From the NCBI GenBank assembly GCA_033032175.1, contig CM065323.1, forward strand, positions 11,966,001 to 12,030,000: a stretch of 64,000 nt of DNA, in the 5' to 3' direction. The DNA is from Saturnia japonica (Eukaryota; Arthropoda; Insecta; Lepidoptera; Saturniidae). The notes below the pieces were generated by a model, which saw nothing but the letters and a program-made list of their open reading frames with translations, did no database searches and was not told where the DNA came from. Numbering within the stretch: the stretch's first letter is position 1; every line of letters begins with the position of its first letter. The position numbers and the translations under genes are program-made. Below, in pieces: positions 10,111 through 21,190 of this stretch.

Positions 10111-11789
10111 CATCGGATAATTACAATGTAAAGGCTTCATATATAAATAGGTTTAAGAGGAATTAATTATTTTACTACTTGTTCTATTGTACGTTTTAGG
10201 ACTTTTAGGCGACGCTGACTCATTTGTAGTTCGCTAAGACGCTGCCGCGCCGCATTGTTTATAGGTACATCATAAAAAATGTTGTATTATCGTAAAAAGT
10301 AATAACTGGCCTTGTCGAGTGTCGTATCTGAATCCTTGTATCAATAAAAATCTTAATCACTGAACCGGGTTAATAACCTATGTTTATAAAAATTAATTTA
10401 AATGACATACCACATGTAGTGTCATCTTACATACACAACAAACTCAAACTTAGGTAATTAGTAAAGCGATTTCTTACTGATAACGCATTCTACACTCAAA
10501 TTAAAAGTATAATAATAGATACTTCTTTTGAAAGTTCTCAACTCTAAGGCTGAATACTCGAATGGTTCGTGCTCGTTAAAAAAAAAGAAAAACAATGTTA
10601 CCTCATCCGAACATTACTTGTTATTTTTTTAATGTTACAAAAGTTCTTCAGTCTGTGGTTTAATTTTGTTTACTCGTAATTTAAGTAAATTATGACCTAG
10701 TATTTTGTAACATTAGTGAGATAATATTTCTTAGAACTTTCTCGTGGCTATTCTTAACATACTTAACTTAAAACTCTGTTAATTAACCACGGTTTGTTTA
10801 TTATTATTACTTTATTCGAGTTACTCCAACATTACAAAAAAAAAAATTTATGTAGGCTTTATGGCTTAGTTTCGTTCATTCTGGAAAAAATTGTATCCGT
10901 AAAAATGGAACTTTGCACTGTGATTTTATGGTTTTATTGTACCTATGTTCATATATGTATGTATAATACATTTTATACAGTTTTTTTTTTAATAATTTAT
11001 CTGATACTCACATGTGTGTTAAAACGAAAACAAAGATGTCAAATGTATAAATTTCGGGTTGACAGTAAAATTTACTAAAGCGTGCTAATCATTAATTGGC
11101 GGAAAAACACTCAACTTACGAATTAGTGTACTCTGTGCGAATGAGTCAATTCGAGTTTTTTTTATAAATTAGATTATGGCTTCGGCCCATGTAGGCATTT
11201 TCGCCAATGTCAAGCGTGACAAATACACGTTTTAGTGTTTAGTTGTTCAATGTTCGGTGTACCTACTGTACAATAACCTGAAAAACAGTCACAAAATAAT
11301 TAATAATATTTTGTTGAAAATTGTGATGGAAGTCATCAAATGATGAGATTGGGTCGCCAGATCAAAAAATTAATCAAACAAATGTGAAAAAATATTGATT
11401 GAACTTTTCAGTGTTACATGAATTACATAATATTATGAATTACAAATAACAAAAATATAGTGTCGTCTATAACTCGGTACTCAATAACAAGATATCGAAA
11501 TATAAAAAAGTAGACACATGTACTTATGTATATTAGTTAGAAGTTTTACTTCTTTGGATATGTATGTTAGGTGACGCATAACATAGACTTTATAATATAG
11601 ACGTTTTGTCACAACGTTCGCGCGCATTGTTAAAAAAACCACTCTTTATTTTTTATATCGTATATAAAAAAGTAATACTTTAAAAAATTATGAGTTTTTG
11701 GCTTGTTATATTTTTACTTTAATTTAATTTTAATTTTAAATTTAATTTTAATTTAATTGGTTATATTTTTTACTTTAATTCATAAACTT
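10111..11789. other. AT-rich non-coding stretch
   Basis: No exon signature. It includes a low-complexity palindromic ttaattttaa tract around 11715-11760. Confidence 0.35.
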
Positions 11790-12000
11790 ACGTTATTTGA
11801 CCCAATATTATATTATTTAGATGGAATTATGCGTGATGTAGTTTAATTATTAATATGAATTTTAAGTTGTCAAAAAATCTCCCACGACAGTTCTAACAAG
11901 AAAGCCAACATCTTGTTAAAGTGTTGCTTGAACTATGAATATTAAAAAAAATGATGTGTGCAATTCACACGTGGTAGAAGTGAAACCTTCACATCTATTT
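11790..12000 (+). repeat. Dispersed repeat copy (gccaacatcttgtt / cacacgtg family)
   Basis: The left part ('atgcgtgatgtagttt', 'ttttaagttgt', 'aagccaacatcttgtt') resembles 53085-53210. The right part ('gtgcaattcacacgtggtag', 'aagtgaaaccttcacatct') matches 49320-49362 in inverted orientation with one mismatch over about 40 bases. Confidence 0.6.
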
Positions 12001-12219
12001 TACCATTTTACCATTGCCCTCTTTTTATTGTCGCTTTCGTTCTTTCGTTTCATCGATTTTCAAATTACAACGATGCTAAAGAAGTTTTCACTTCAAAAAT
12101 ATTCTGTCTACATGACATTGGCATATCTGTGTATGAACAAATATTGCCATTTTAAATAGACTTATTAAAAAGTAAGTATATTAAGTTTTGAATCCTAAAT
12201 ACGACGTTCGATAATTGAG

Positions 12220-12425
12220 AGACAAAAAGCGCACGCAGCATGCCCTGTTGAGCTCACGGGCGGTAACTGAGGCAAAGGCAAAGGCACGATGGCTTGATGC
12301 AGCCAGTCGAAAGCTTTAGCAGCGTTTCAGAGTGCTGTATTGCCGTTGTTCGGAGTGCACTTGCGCGGTAATTGTTTGCGGAAAGGGTTCGTCGAGTATT
12401 ATTGTCAAGTATTTATTACAGTCGG
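12220..12425. promoter_or_regulatory. GC-richer unique island, possible 5' exon or regulatory element
   Basis: Noticeably richer in G+C and CG than its flanks ('gttgagctcacgggcggtaa', 'ttgttcggagtgcacttgcg'), with no match to the repeats in this window. No long reading frame. In a long regulatory-gene intron, such islands can be non-coding first exons or enhancers. No TATA box or clear initiator could be singled out. Confidence 0.25.
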
Positions 12426-12644
12426 CAAATAAAATTGTAGTGCAAATAAATTTAAAATTTGATTGTAAATTTGTATCGCAGCAGCTTAAAGGCCCCTAAG
12501 GCTAACAGTTATAGTAAGATAAAAAAAAAAGCATTTTATGTAGCCACAAACGTTTTAAAATACGAGGCCGCTATTTTGTTGGAGCTATCTTTTATTATTA
12601 CGGTCTTTTTCGAATCAATAAGGGTACCTTCATGCACATGGTGA

Positions 12645-12830
12645 CAAGTCTGTCACAGTGGCTTTCTTTTAATTTGTCGCGTCTCGGGATCAACCACTAT
12701 ATATCCAGTTGCTTATAGGCTTACAACAGTAACGGTCGATGTATTATCGATCTCTTAGCGGTTGCCGTTATTTTTGGACTGTTAGTCTGCTACTATAAAC
12801 AAAAGAGCGTTTATATGGTTGTCTATCTCT
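12645..12830 (+). mobile_element. SINE-like repeat (gtctcgggatca / cggttgccg family), truncated
   Basis: 'ttgtcgcgtctcgggatcaa', 'tataggcttacaacagta', 'gatctcttagcggttgccgt' and 'ctgttagtctgctactat' follow the same order as copies at 18462-18795 and 34330-34735. Confidence 0.6.
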
Positions 12831-12879
12831 GCGATGTTCTCAAAGGTTTTTTTTTTCATAAAAAAAGTTATTTTCCATG

Positions 12880-13260
12880 AGAAGCGCACATTTGAATGCA
12901 AGTATTAATTAAACTGAAACGTTAAACCTGACGCTGTAAAATGATGTAACGTCAAACGTATGCTGAATTTAATAACACGTAGCGTTAAAAGCGCTGAAAT
13001 TCAATTTTGATATTATTTTATGAGTTGCAAGTTTTTTAACTGACGTTACCGAGTGCAGGACTTGCGCACTTAACCGCGGCAATTTTTCTCTAATTAAAAT
13101 TATTCCGATTGTCGTTTATATAGCAATGGCGGGGCGTATTCGTTTGTTGTGGTCTTCGACGCGTGCCGTTTGAAGCGCACTTGTGCTTTTTAGTGCCCGC
13201 GTTTACCCCCCGCTTTCCTGTTCCATACTAACTTCGTACGAAAATAATGGTTTCAAAGTC
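12880..13260. promoter_or_regulatory. CpG-bearing unique island, possible enhancer
   Basis: Runs of CG-containing words ('cttgcgcacttaaccgcggc', 'tcttcgacgcgtgccgtttg', 'agtgcccgcgtttacccccc') around a homeodomain-like TAATTAAAATTA. No frame, no repeat match in the window. Regulatory role is inference only. Confidence 0.25.
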
Positions 13261-13497
13261 AGTTTTTTTTTATTTGACGTGAAGGGTTAGGTTTTGCAGT
13301 ATTACTTGTGCAATTGACTTTTTTATTGTTTATAGGTGTTCGAAACCCCAAGTTAATAACTTATTCAGGTTTTTAAATTTTGTAATTAGACTTCATATAT
13401 TTACTGTACTTTTATCGTATTAGTTAATATATCAATAGCTTTTAAGAATATACATTAACTAATTCACTATTAAGGTAAGGAGTGTCGATTTACATGT

Positions 13498-13770
13498 TCA
13501 GGACTGACTCGCATAAGCCAACCTCACCTGCACGTGGCGCACTCTACTGAGAAACGAACGAAGAAAAGGCGATAGCGGGTGATAGGGCTGTTTTACCCGA
13601 CTGGGTCGGACTACCATGCATGCGGTGAAAAGTCCGTCATAGTGACTCGCTGCGTATCTAGGATTACGATCTCTCGGTTGTCGCCGTTGTGTTTCTATTG
13701 TACTGTGCTTACCATCAGGGACAGTGCAGTCAATTTGCCTCGTTACTATATTAAAAAAAAATAGAAATAT
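13498..13770 (+). mobile_element. SINE-like repeat (cggttgtcgccgttgt family)
   Basis: 'catagtgactcgctgcgtat', 'gatctctcggttgtcgccgt', 'gtactgtgcttaccatcagg', 'gacagtgcagtcaatttgcc' and a short A-rich end match the sister copies at 18462-18795 and 30690-30865. Opposed frames on both strands here are by-products of the repeat. Confidence 0.6.
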
Positions 13771-14149
13771 AAAGTACCAACAGATAAAAACCAATTTGTC
13801 CTACATATTTTCAGCGTTTCTGAATACTACTACTAGCGCAATCTATAATAGGCAGTTCTGAATATCAATCGAGTAAAAAAAAAACAGAATCATCACCCTA
13901 CTCTTTAATTTTTATTGGATTACAATTTTTTAAACTTTTTTATATTATATTGAACTTTAATATATTGAATATAATGGTCATATTCACTAATTATAGTTAT
14001 TTCATGCTGTTATGTCCTGTAGTTGAGGGTTCACTCACATTTGTAAAAACTTGTAAAATGTTATTTATATAAACAATGAGACTTTATATATGTATGTAGT
14101 TAAATAAACAAAACTCTTAGTAAATGGAGGAAATTTTCTTTATACAAAT

Positions 14150-14345
14150 ATAGGTAGACAATGGAATCGGACCATCATGTTTTAGTATCCAAAAAATAGA
14201 AAGAGGCGGACGAAGACAGCAGAAAATCTATGGACAAGAACAATTTGTAGGAGGCCATTCCCAAAGTTGAGCAAACAGATGAAGTTGTCGGTTTCATTAT
14301 TATAATATTGTAAACTTCATTAAATAAAAGGTAATATTATTATTA
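14150..14345 (+). mobile_element. Probable LINE 3' tail fragment
   Basis: 'gaagacagcagaaaatctat', 'ggacaagaacaatttgtagg' and 'aggccattcccaaagttgag', followed by an attatt-rich tail, look like the 3' non-coding end of a CR1-type element. Weakly supported. Confidence 0.35.
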
Positions 14346-14639
14346 TTCCTTGACAAAAGATATAAAGCTTGCTTTAGCAAAAATTGTGAAAACCACAATA
14401 CGTCTTTGCTAAATAAAATGATGCCTTATGAAATTATATTTCTACATATACGACCTTTTTACCTATGTATAAAAAGCTGAGGGCGTCGATAAAAAAGATT
14501 ACGGGTTGCACTCCGGGAGTGCTGACAGAAATGAAAACTTATTTTGGTGCGTTAGACATTTTTTAGATGGGTACTAGGGTTATTGGGTTATGAATTGCAT
14601 TTTATTTATGAATTATATTTTATTAATTATTACTTACTT

Positions 14640-15140
14640 TAAAATACATTTAATATTCTTCTATGAATGACGCATTCGCGGTCTGCTATATGTACATGCA
14701 TATATGCACACACTATAGCTGCGTCTCGTAACGGTGTCGCGAGTTCAGTGATTTTATCTCATCTAAAAATATGCGCACCGCGCTTAAAGAAGTTTTCACT
14801 TCAATAAATATGACAAGCAAGTAATAAATATTAACACACATAGGAGATGCTGAGCAAAAAATTAGCAAGCCAGCAACGGCGCAGTCTTTCAGGGCGTTAT
14901 CTCCTCAAAAGTTCCACGATCACATTAGCGGCGACGATATTCATTCTCTACGATATACGCGCGTGCGAGATAAACGGGACGTCTGCGTCTGGGTGTCGAA
15001 AAAATCGTGTGATAAATCTCGACAAATCGTGCTGTGGTGACGCGGCGTTTGCGCTAATGATGTAAAAATTGTATGACGTCACGGTGACGTAGGCTCGGTT
15101 TGTGTGGCGACTGACTATGGTCGGTACATACAACCGTTAG
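14640..15140. promoter_or_regulatory. CpG-rich island with two adjacent CRE-like sites
   Basis: From about 14840 to 15130 the sequence is full of CG ('cggcgacgatattcattctc', 'gatatacgcgcgtgcgagat', 'gtggtgacgcggcgtttgcg'). It contains a perfect palindromic TGACGTCA at 15074-15081, followed 3 bases later by TGACGTAG at 15085-15092. The CG density is the highest I see outside the exons. Small frames on both strands have no domain and no splice context. Enhancer, alternative promoter or old repeat are all possible. Confidence 0.35.
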
Positions 15141-15780
15141 GTGTATTTACTTATAATTAAATAAAAATATCTATGCGTAAATTTACAATTACTCGGGAAA
15201 GGATTGTTTTCGAATGAACGTACGAGCTTAATCACAACACTCGCCCAAAACGCTTCACCGATTTCTAACGCTGAGAAGATACAGAGAGTGTCTCGAGGCA
15301 CTCAGGTTACCTCACGATGTTTTACTTAAACGTTGTTTTCCCATTTCAATTAAAAATGAAAATGAGTGAGTGTGCGTGAAAACGAAAAATAATTTCTTGT
15401 TTAAACTGTGGAGGGTTGACTATCATAAATACCTACTTATAATTAAATCATCAAACCCAATCGAACATCTAATACCGAAATATTAGTACTTATAAATCTA
15501 AAGTGTTATATTTTTCCATACAAAATAAATAAAATTTATTTTAATTGTACAAATATTTCACTTTTAATTTATTACAGGGTTTGATTAATTAGAAACTGCA
15601 TATATACGGTTGTGTTATAATAAAATACTCGGTTTAATCATAATGAAATATGTACGACATAATGTTGGTATTTTTTTAACGTAGCGTGTTTATTTTTATC
15701 CTTAGTTATTGAAATTTCCGATAATTTATTAACAGTAGGAAATACATTTTGAATGTTCGTTGATAAAACAGTGCAAAAAA
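15141..15780. other. Non-coding stretch, nothing firm
   Basis: AT-rich with no recognised repeat. Confidence 0.35.
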
Positions 15781-16065
15781 ATGGTTGAAGGACATATAAG
15801 TGTTTTGACGAGCAATGTTCGGTGTCAATCAGTCGACATAACTGGATGGGGTGCGATTTGTGACCACAGCAGCGGTGTTGATTTGAGGTGCTTTTTGTTT
15901 GATATTTCTCACGCCGGGGGTCGCTGATGGCGGCTTAATTGGGATTGATGGTCGAGGATAGTTTTGAGCCTTCACTATCAATTTGGGGCTCAAATGAGGT
16001 ACTCAACAAAGGATCTCAAAAGTAGGGCTTCCGTGTGTTTTGTTGGTTGTTTTACATGGTTTTTT
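15781..16065. promoter_or_regulatory. GC-richer unique island, possible regulatory element
   Basis: 'gtttgatatttctcacgccg', 'cgctgatggcggcttaattg', 'ggattgatggtcgaggatag' and 'caatttggggctcaaatgag'. Contains TAATTGGGATTGATGG, compatible with homeodomain binding. No frame, no repeat match seen. Confidence 0.2.
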
Positions 16066-16190
16066 TTTAACAATAGACACTTTGTATATTTGATTAATGA
16101 GGGGGTTATTTTGCGGAAATAGATCGTAAATAATTCGTTGTTATTTATCTAAACGTGAGTAGCAAGGTAACATAACACAAATTATTTATA

Positions 16191-16601
16191 ACTAGCTATG
16201 CTCGCGGCTCCGCTCGCGTGGACGACAGAAGTACGCGTTGGGCTTATAAATTACTCTGTTTGTTCCGGGTAATCATCGAAACGGTAGGACCGATTTTGAC
16301 GGGATTTTCACAGGCAGATAGCTGATATTATAAGGAGTAACTTAGTCTACTTTCATTTTAGAAAAAAAATTAGAGTTCCACGAAAATAAAAAGAAACTCT
16401 TCATGGTGAACCAATTCGGGTGCTTAAATGGCTTCCACTGAGTAAACCATAAGAGATATAGGAAATTAATGTACTAAACAATTGTAGACATTAAAAAGAC
16501 GTACAAAAATGTCAGCAAAATTATATGTATATATTCTAAGGAACACACACAAAAAGTATTTTTGTAGAACACGTCAGCGAAGCCGCGGGGCACAGCTTGT
16601 T
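16191..16601 (+). mobile_element. Helitron-like/MITE-like repeat with inverted ends
   Basis: The left end 'actagctatgctcgcggctc' is close to the reverse complement of the right end 'cagcgaagccgcggggcaca' plus 'gcttgtt', so this copy has an inverted Helitron 3'-end-like sequence on both sides. The interior ('gaccgattttgacgggattt', 'aaggagtaacttagtctact', 'acaattgtagacattaaaaa') matches 62929-63373. Confidence 0.65.
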
Positions 16602-16971
16602 GCAATTAAAATTGACCATGACACAGATGTTAATTTACAAAATTTCAGGTGTGTCAAGATCACATGCATTACATACATACATACGAAGATAGTTATTTAG
16701 ATAACAAATAATATATTACTTATTAACTTAAAAACCGATTAAACTTTATGCTTACAAGAAAAATACAACTATGTACCTTAAAATAACTTTTTTTTAATGA
16801 AATAAACAACTGTATTAATAGACACGAGTCTTGGGACTAAGAGTAGAAATAAACAACTGTAATGGAGAGAGTCTTAGGAAAAAGAGAACTGGCTACTCCG
16901 GAATTACACATAACAGAAATATAGGTCACTATAAAATAGTCACTTCATAATTTATCCAGTAGCCTGACTTA

Positions 16972-17215
16972 TAACAATAAAACACTGACACTGGCAAATG
17001 CTCCAACGACACCACTGTTCAAAACTTATCGAGATCAGAATATCTTCATGACAATAAAACGTTGACACTGGCAAATTATCCAACGACACCATTGATCAAA
17101 AATGAAGAAAACTAATCGGGATCAGAATACTTTCATGACAATAAAACGCTGACACTGGCAAATACTCCAATGACTCCATCGATGAAAAAAATAAACTAAT
17201 CGAAATCAGATTAAA
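16972..17215 (+). repeat. Three-copy diverged tandem repeat, unit about 75-90 bp
   Basis: Units start near 16972, 17047 and 17134. Each carries 'acaataaaac', 'tgacactggcaaat', 'tccaacgacacca' (third unit 'tccaatgactcca'), 'atcgagatcaga' and then a spacer of variable length. No coding frame runs through the array. Confidence 0.8.
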
Positions 17216-18147
17216 ATTTGCGTTACAAAAATAAATTTTAATAGCACTTCGCGTGCGCAATAACAAATATAACATTCAACAATAAAACCTAAGCGGATCA
17301 AACTATCGGTCGACCACGAACCTCTTACTGTCCTTGTCGCACGTACGCAATAATTAATGAGCGTGAAAAGGACGCAGATCTCTTGTTTATTAGTAAGAGG
17401 GTTATAAAATCGTAGACATCATCAACAGTATTAGCTGATCCCATTAAACAGGCACCCCAAACGATCTCAAAAACAGGGGCAGAGAAGCTAATAGAAGCGA
17501 CATCTTTGTTTAACAAGATAAAATCTCTTTGACAATTTCTGCTTATTCAAATACGTCCCCTGTTACATAATGACTTAATACCCTATAGAAATGTTGTATG
17601 TATTTTTTTATGAATGTATAATTATCATTACCCTATTCATCTTTCTGGGGGGTCGGTAGAGTTTTACTGTTTTTATAATCGGTAAGCTAATTGCGGCGCA
17701 TATTAATTTTATTGTATTGAAGAATTTCTCTAGACGCTTAGACGTTAAATGAACATTATTATATGAAACAGTAACAGAAAGTAGGCGGTTCTATCGAATC
17801 TACAGACATCTTTCAAATAATCATTATAGGCAGTCATTTAGTCGAGGATCGTAAATAGCCAACCTTATGCTGTGTTCATACGGTGAGTAAGGTTTTCAGA
17901 GCTCTGTGGGGAAGGGTTCAAGGTCTGAAACGTGCTAGTGGTACCTCTGTCGCGTTAGTAAGAATTAACACACGCTTACTGTTCGCAATAGTAATACATA
18001 TACGTTTTGAAGTTAATCTATTCGTATCTGTTTATATCTCCTAAACTAGGAAGAAATTGTGGTCAAATGTTCAGGTGTTATTGTATTTTAATTTAAAGCC
18101 TATAATATCCTTAGTTTATTTATAAGGGTCTTAGAACTCAGTAATTG
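17216..18147. other. Mostly unassigned non-coding sequence
   Basis: The patch around 17880-17960 ('cggtgagtaaggttttcaga') resembles 4272-4310 ('cggtgagttggttttccaga') and is likely another low-copy repeat. No exon evidence. Confidence 0.35.
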
Positions 18148-18425
18148 ATTCATTAGCCTAGTGGTCCTAAATGCGACTGCTATGGTCGAGGTCCTAAGTT
18201 CGATTTCTAGGTCGAGCAAAGTGTTATTGGATTTTTGTATGAAATTCTCAGTAAACGTTCGGAGTTTGGCTTTGTGCCCGATTAATGGCAGTAGGCTCGC
18301 TCCCTATTACATGCGGTCTAAACATACCCGGCGAACTGTGGGTGTACATTATTACAACTCTGCCTAAGCCTTCGGGGAATACAGGCATAAAAGCCATCAG
18401 CGGCTCTAGGTTTAGGTAGGGCCCC
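18148..18425 (+). mobile_element. tRNA-derived SINE (cattagcctagtggt family), best copy
   Basis: A box-A-like 'ttagcctagtggtcctaa' and a box-B-like 'agttcgatttc' spaced about 40 bases apart mark a tRNA-type internal promoter. The body then runs through 'gcccgattaatggcagtagg', 'ggcgaactgtgggtgtacat' and 'gccttcggggaatacaggca'. Two more copies: 62184-62345 (internally deleted) and 60683-60858 (inverted). Confidence 0.75.
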
Positions 18426-18461
18426 TCAGGTTAACGGTGCACTCAGTTCTAAAAAAAACCG

Positions 18462-18795
18462 CTATAGTGGCATGGTTAGCAGTGTTGAGTGTCGTGTTCC
18501 GGTATCAACTGGTGTATATCCAGAAATCAAGCTGGGTAGTAGTGATCAGTACCAGACCAGGTCGCGGCTGCTGTACAGATGGTACTATACTCATCGCAGT
18601 GACTCTCTTCTAGTTTATCTCGTTTTGGGATCAGTCAGTGTATATGTTTGCTAAAGGCTTACAGGCCGACTCGACAACGACGACCGGCGTTGCATTGTTG
18701 ATCTATATTTGTGGTTGCCGATGTTTCTGGATTGAACTGTGCTTACGTCAGGCACAATGTCGACACTTTGTCATGCTATTATAAAAAAGTGTCAA
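18462..18795 (+). mobile_element. SINE-like repeat (gggatcagtcagtgta / ggttgccg family), long copy
   Basis: 'tatagtggcatggttagcag', 'ctcgttttgggatcagtcag', 'cttacaggccgactcgacaa', 'tttgtggttgccgatgtttc', 'gaactgtgcttacgtcaggc' and a final 'ctattataaaa'. It corresponds over most of its length to 34330-34735. Confidence 0.65.
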
Positions 18796-18842
18796 ACTTT
18801 CAGACTATCCATCCAACGTACATGTTTTTATATATAATTCAA

Positions 18843-19175
18843 AACTAGCTGTGCCTGCGGCTCCGCTCGCTTACACCCACGGCAGTCACCCGTCGGTTAT
18901 TTTAAAGATCAGAATGCTTTTTATTTTATTTGCTCGGAACCCTTATTCTTTTTTAAAAAATTATGCCTTATAGCATCAGCTACCTGCTAGTGAAAGTCCC
19001 ATCAAAATCGATCCAAACGTTTTCATGATTGGCCAAAACAAACAGATAGAGGAAAAATTGTAATAATGATTTTTTTTTACTAAGTACTTACCGTATATAC
19101 TTTTTACATTTGGTAAAAAAACTGTTATTCTGATATTACAAACAGACACTAATTTTTTTTAATTGTGTATATATG
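18843..19175 (+). repeat. Dispersed repeat starting with Helitron-like end phrase
   Basis: Begins 'actagctgtgcctgcggctc', then 'gtcacccgtcggttatttta', 'ccatcaaaatcgatccaaac', 'gtatatactttttacatttg' and 'ctgttattctgatattacaa'. The 3433-3660 segment is its right half. Common type in Lepidoptera; class not settled here. Confidence 0.6.
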
Positions 19176-19679
19176 CAATAATTACTAAAATCAATATATA
19201 CTTCGTCTCTCTCCAGTACCTAGCGATCGGTACAATGTATTTAATTAAGTGAATAAAAAATCCAATAAAAAACCTAATTAACTTGTAAGTAGAATTTAAA
19301 AAAAATGTCACTAAGAAAATATATCAAAGACACCTCCCATTATATTTCACTTCAAAAGAATGTCAATACAAAACGAACGATCTCTCGGTTCCACCATGAA
19401 TGAGAAAAATACCCATCATAATGGAAACTGTAGGAAGAAAAACCAAATTAATTTTTCCGATCCGCTCGCTCATACAAAGGGGCCTGGATATCTCTTTGAT
19501 AGACATTTTGTGTACTTAAAATAATTTATGCAAGCGGTCAGTAGATATTGAATGAGGGGCCTTTTTTAAAAAAATGGTGTTTACAAAATAAAAGTAGGGA
19601 AATTGTAAAGAAATGTTAAGCTTAATGGGAATTGATAATTAGAATTGTCTCTTTTTTAAAAAAAAAACATGTTTTTTTT

Positions 19680-19814
19680 ATTTATAAGTTTTACCGTTAT
19701 AGCCACATTCTCATCTGATGTTAAGTGACAATTGGTCCGAAAGTGGTGACACGTTAAGCATAGTGGAGAACTAACTCTCAAGTACTGCTACCAGAGGGCG
19801 ATAAGGTAGTAGCT
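19680..19814 (-). mobile_element. SINE, half interrupted by an insertion (3' part)
   Basis: 'ttaccgttatagccacattc', 'tcatctgatgttaagtgaca' and 'ctctcaagtactgctaccag' are the reverse complement of the 3' half of the 35204-35480 SINE. The copy resumes at 20534. Confidence 0.7.
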
Positions 19815-20533
19815 AGGGTTGCCATCCCTACTATATAATATAGTATCCTACTATATTAGGCGTCCGACTACTATATTTATTGGATAACAAAACTTAGCAA
19901 CATTATCTATGTCAATTTTGATTATTTTATGCAAATACTTCTTTGAAACCTACTATATTTTTTTTAAATAAAACCCAGGGCACATAACGCTCTTATTTGT
20001 TGGAGAAGGCCTTTGCCGACTGACAAACAGATCTACAGAAAATAAGCAAGAAGCAAATATTAGACTAGATTAAAATCTAAATCTAACATTTTTCAAGTGA
20101 ACATCAATTGATCTAATAAAATGCTACATTATTATTATTCCCTATATTGAATTATTTACAATTTTTACAATAATATCTATACATATAAAAAACAATATAA
20201 AAAAAAATGATCTGGTCGAAGTCCCAAGCTACCGGTGGCTAGGGCTCTAGAGAGAGGAACTTCCTCACAATTCCCACCGTGTGCAGAAGAACTACCTTCT
20301 GTCCCTGCCCTTGATCCATCAGCCAACGAGAGCTTGCTAAGATGGTGGTCGTAGTTCTTCACTATTAGACCATTCACTGATAGAACTATCGGGACAATTA
20401 TTGTTAAGTCCACATCCCACAAGACTAACCTTATTATTATTATAGTTTTGTTTGCTTTTTTGTCATCTACTATATTTTTTCAGGTTGCCTCGAAAATACT
20501 ATACTTGATACAAGAAAAAACTACCAACTCTAG
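19815..20533. mobile_element. hAT-like insertion inside a SINE, itself carrying LINE pieces
   Basis: The interrupted SINE has 'gtagctagg' on both sides (19809-19817 and 20536-20544), a target duplication of 8-9 bases. The insert begins AGGGTTGCCATCCCTACTA and its reverse-complemented right end reads CTAGAGTTGGTAGTTTTTTC, an imperfect inverted end of hAT type (TAGRGTTG). The motif 'tactatatt' recurs near both ends. It carries a minus-strand LINE fragment (20165-20430). Exact ends are ambiguous by a few bases. Confidence 0.55.
20165..20430 (-). pseudogene. C-terminal fragment of a non-LTR retrotransposon polyprotein
   Basis: The minus-strand frame from 20422 reads VDLTIIVPIVLSVNGLIVKN and then YDHHLSKLSLADGSRAG. 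In many insect LINE ORFs a conserved end is IIVPIVLSVNGLIAKSLDQH plus LKRLSL. Later residues lose similarity, and SLSRALATG with CEEVPLS suggests a frameshift from the usual VRRFLSLEP-like end. About 80 codons survive, truncated at the 5' side, nested in the hAT-like insertion. Clade not assigned. Confidence 0.6.
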
Positions 20534-20675
20534 TGGTAGCTAGGCGGGCATTAAAAATGTTATGGTTTCATCACGATTTTTTCCTTCACTGAAAGCTAAG
20601 GCACATTGCAAGTATTCGAACTCACGTCGATCGATGCGGTATCCGTACATGTTACCACTGAACTATCAAGGCTTC
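20534..20675 (-). mobile_element. SINE, second half of the interrupted copy (5' part)
   Basis: 'gtggtagctaggcgggcatt', 'ggtttcatcacgattttttc', 'gtattcgaactcacgtcgat' and 'gcggtatccgtacatgttac' correspond in reverse to the promoter half of the SINE at 35204-35480. Confidence 0.7.
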
Positions 20676-20939
20676 TAAAATGTTCAGATTAATCATAAGT
20701 ATAATTTAAAAAAAAACCAAGTCTATACTATTTTTACAATGGCTTCTAGAATGCGCCAAGAATATTATAATCATGTAGGCCCAAGAAAATTGATTGTGTT
20801 GAAAAACCTTTACTTTGTATTTTCTCCGCAAATTTATAATTTCCTAAGCCGAAAAATAGAATCTACGCTCACTGCGACTTGACTGATTGCTTAGAATCTT
20901 TATCTTTTTCCTAACTTTCTAAGTGGGTAATTATTTATA

Positions 20940-21190
20940 TTTACAGTATGTGGTGATGACTCCATTGTTCTAACAAAATGGTGGCCAGTCTTTTAGAACT
21001 ATCCAGGGAGTTTTTGTGACATCTCAGAGTGATGTTATATGTCAATATTTGTAATCCACTTCAATTATCCTTAAGAACCAATATGTCACTAATATTTACA
21101 TAACATAGAGCCAAATACAGGCAGGTATGAATTAAAATTGAAATCACAGCAACATGATGGATCAAGATCCGCCCAAAAACTCATAGTACT
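20940..21190 (+). repeat. Dispersed repeat (agaactatccagggagtttt family)
   Basis: 'aaatggtggccagtctttta', 'gaactatccagggagttttt', 'gtaatccacttcaattatcc' and 'tggatcaagatccgcccaaa' match 58190-58420 in order, and 59160-59375 and 31240-31420 in inverted orientation. Confidence 0.65.

Noticed and set aside
9843..10166. 107-codon + strand frame
   Set aside because: Basic, no recognised domain, no exon signals; kept only as a possible regulatory island.
16972..17215. CRISPR-like array of repeats and spacers
   Set aside because: Only three diverged units, no palindromic repeat, eukaryotic context.
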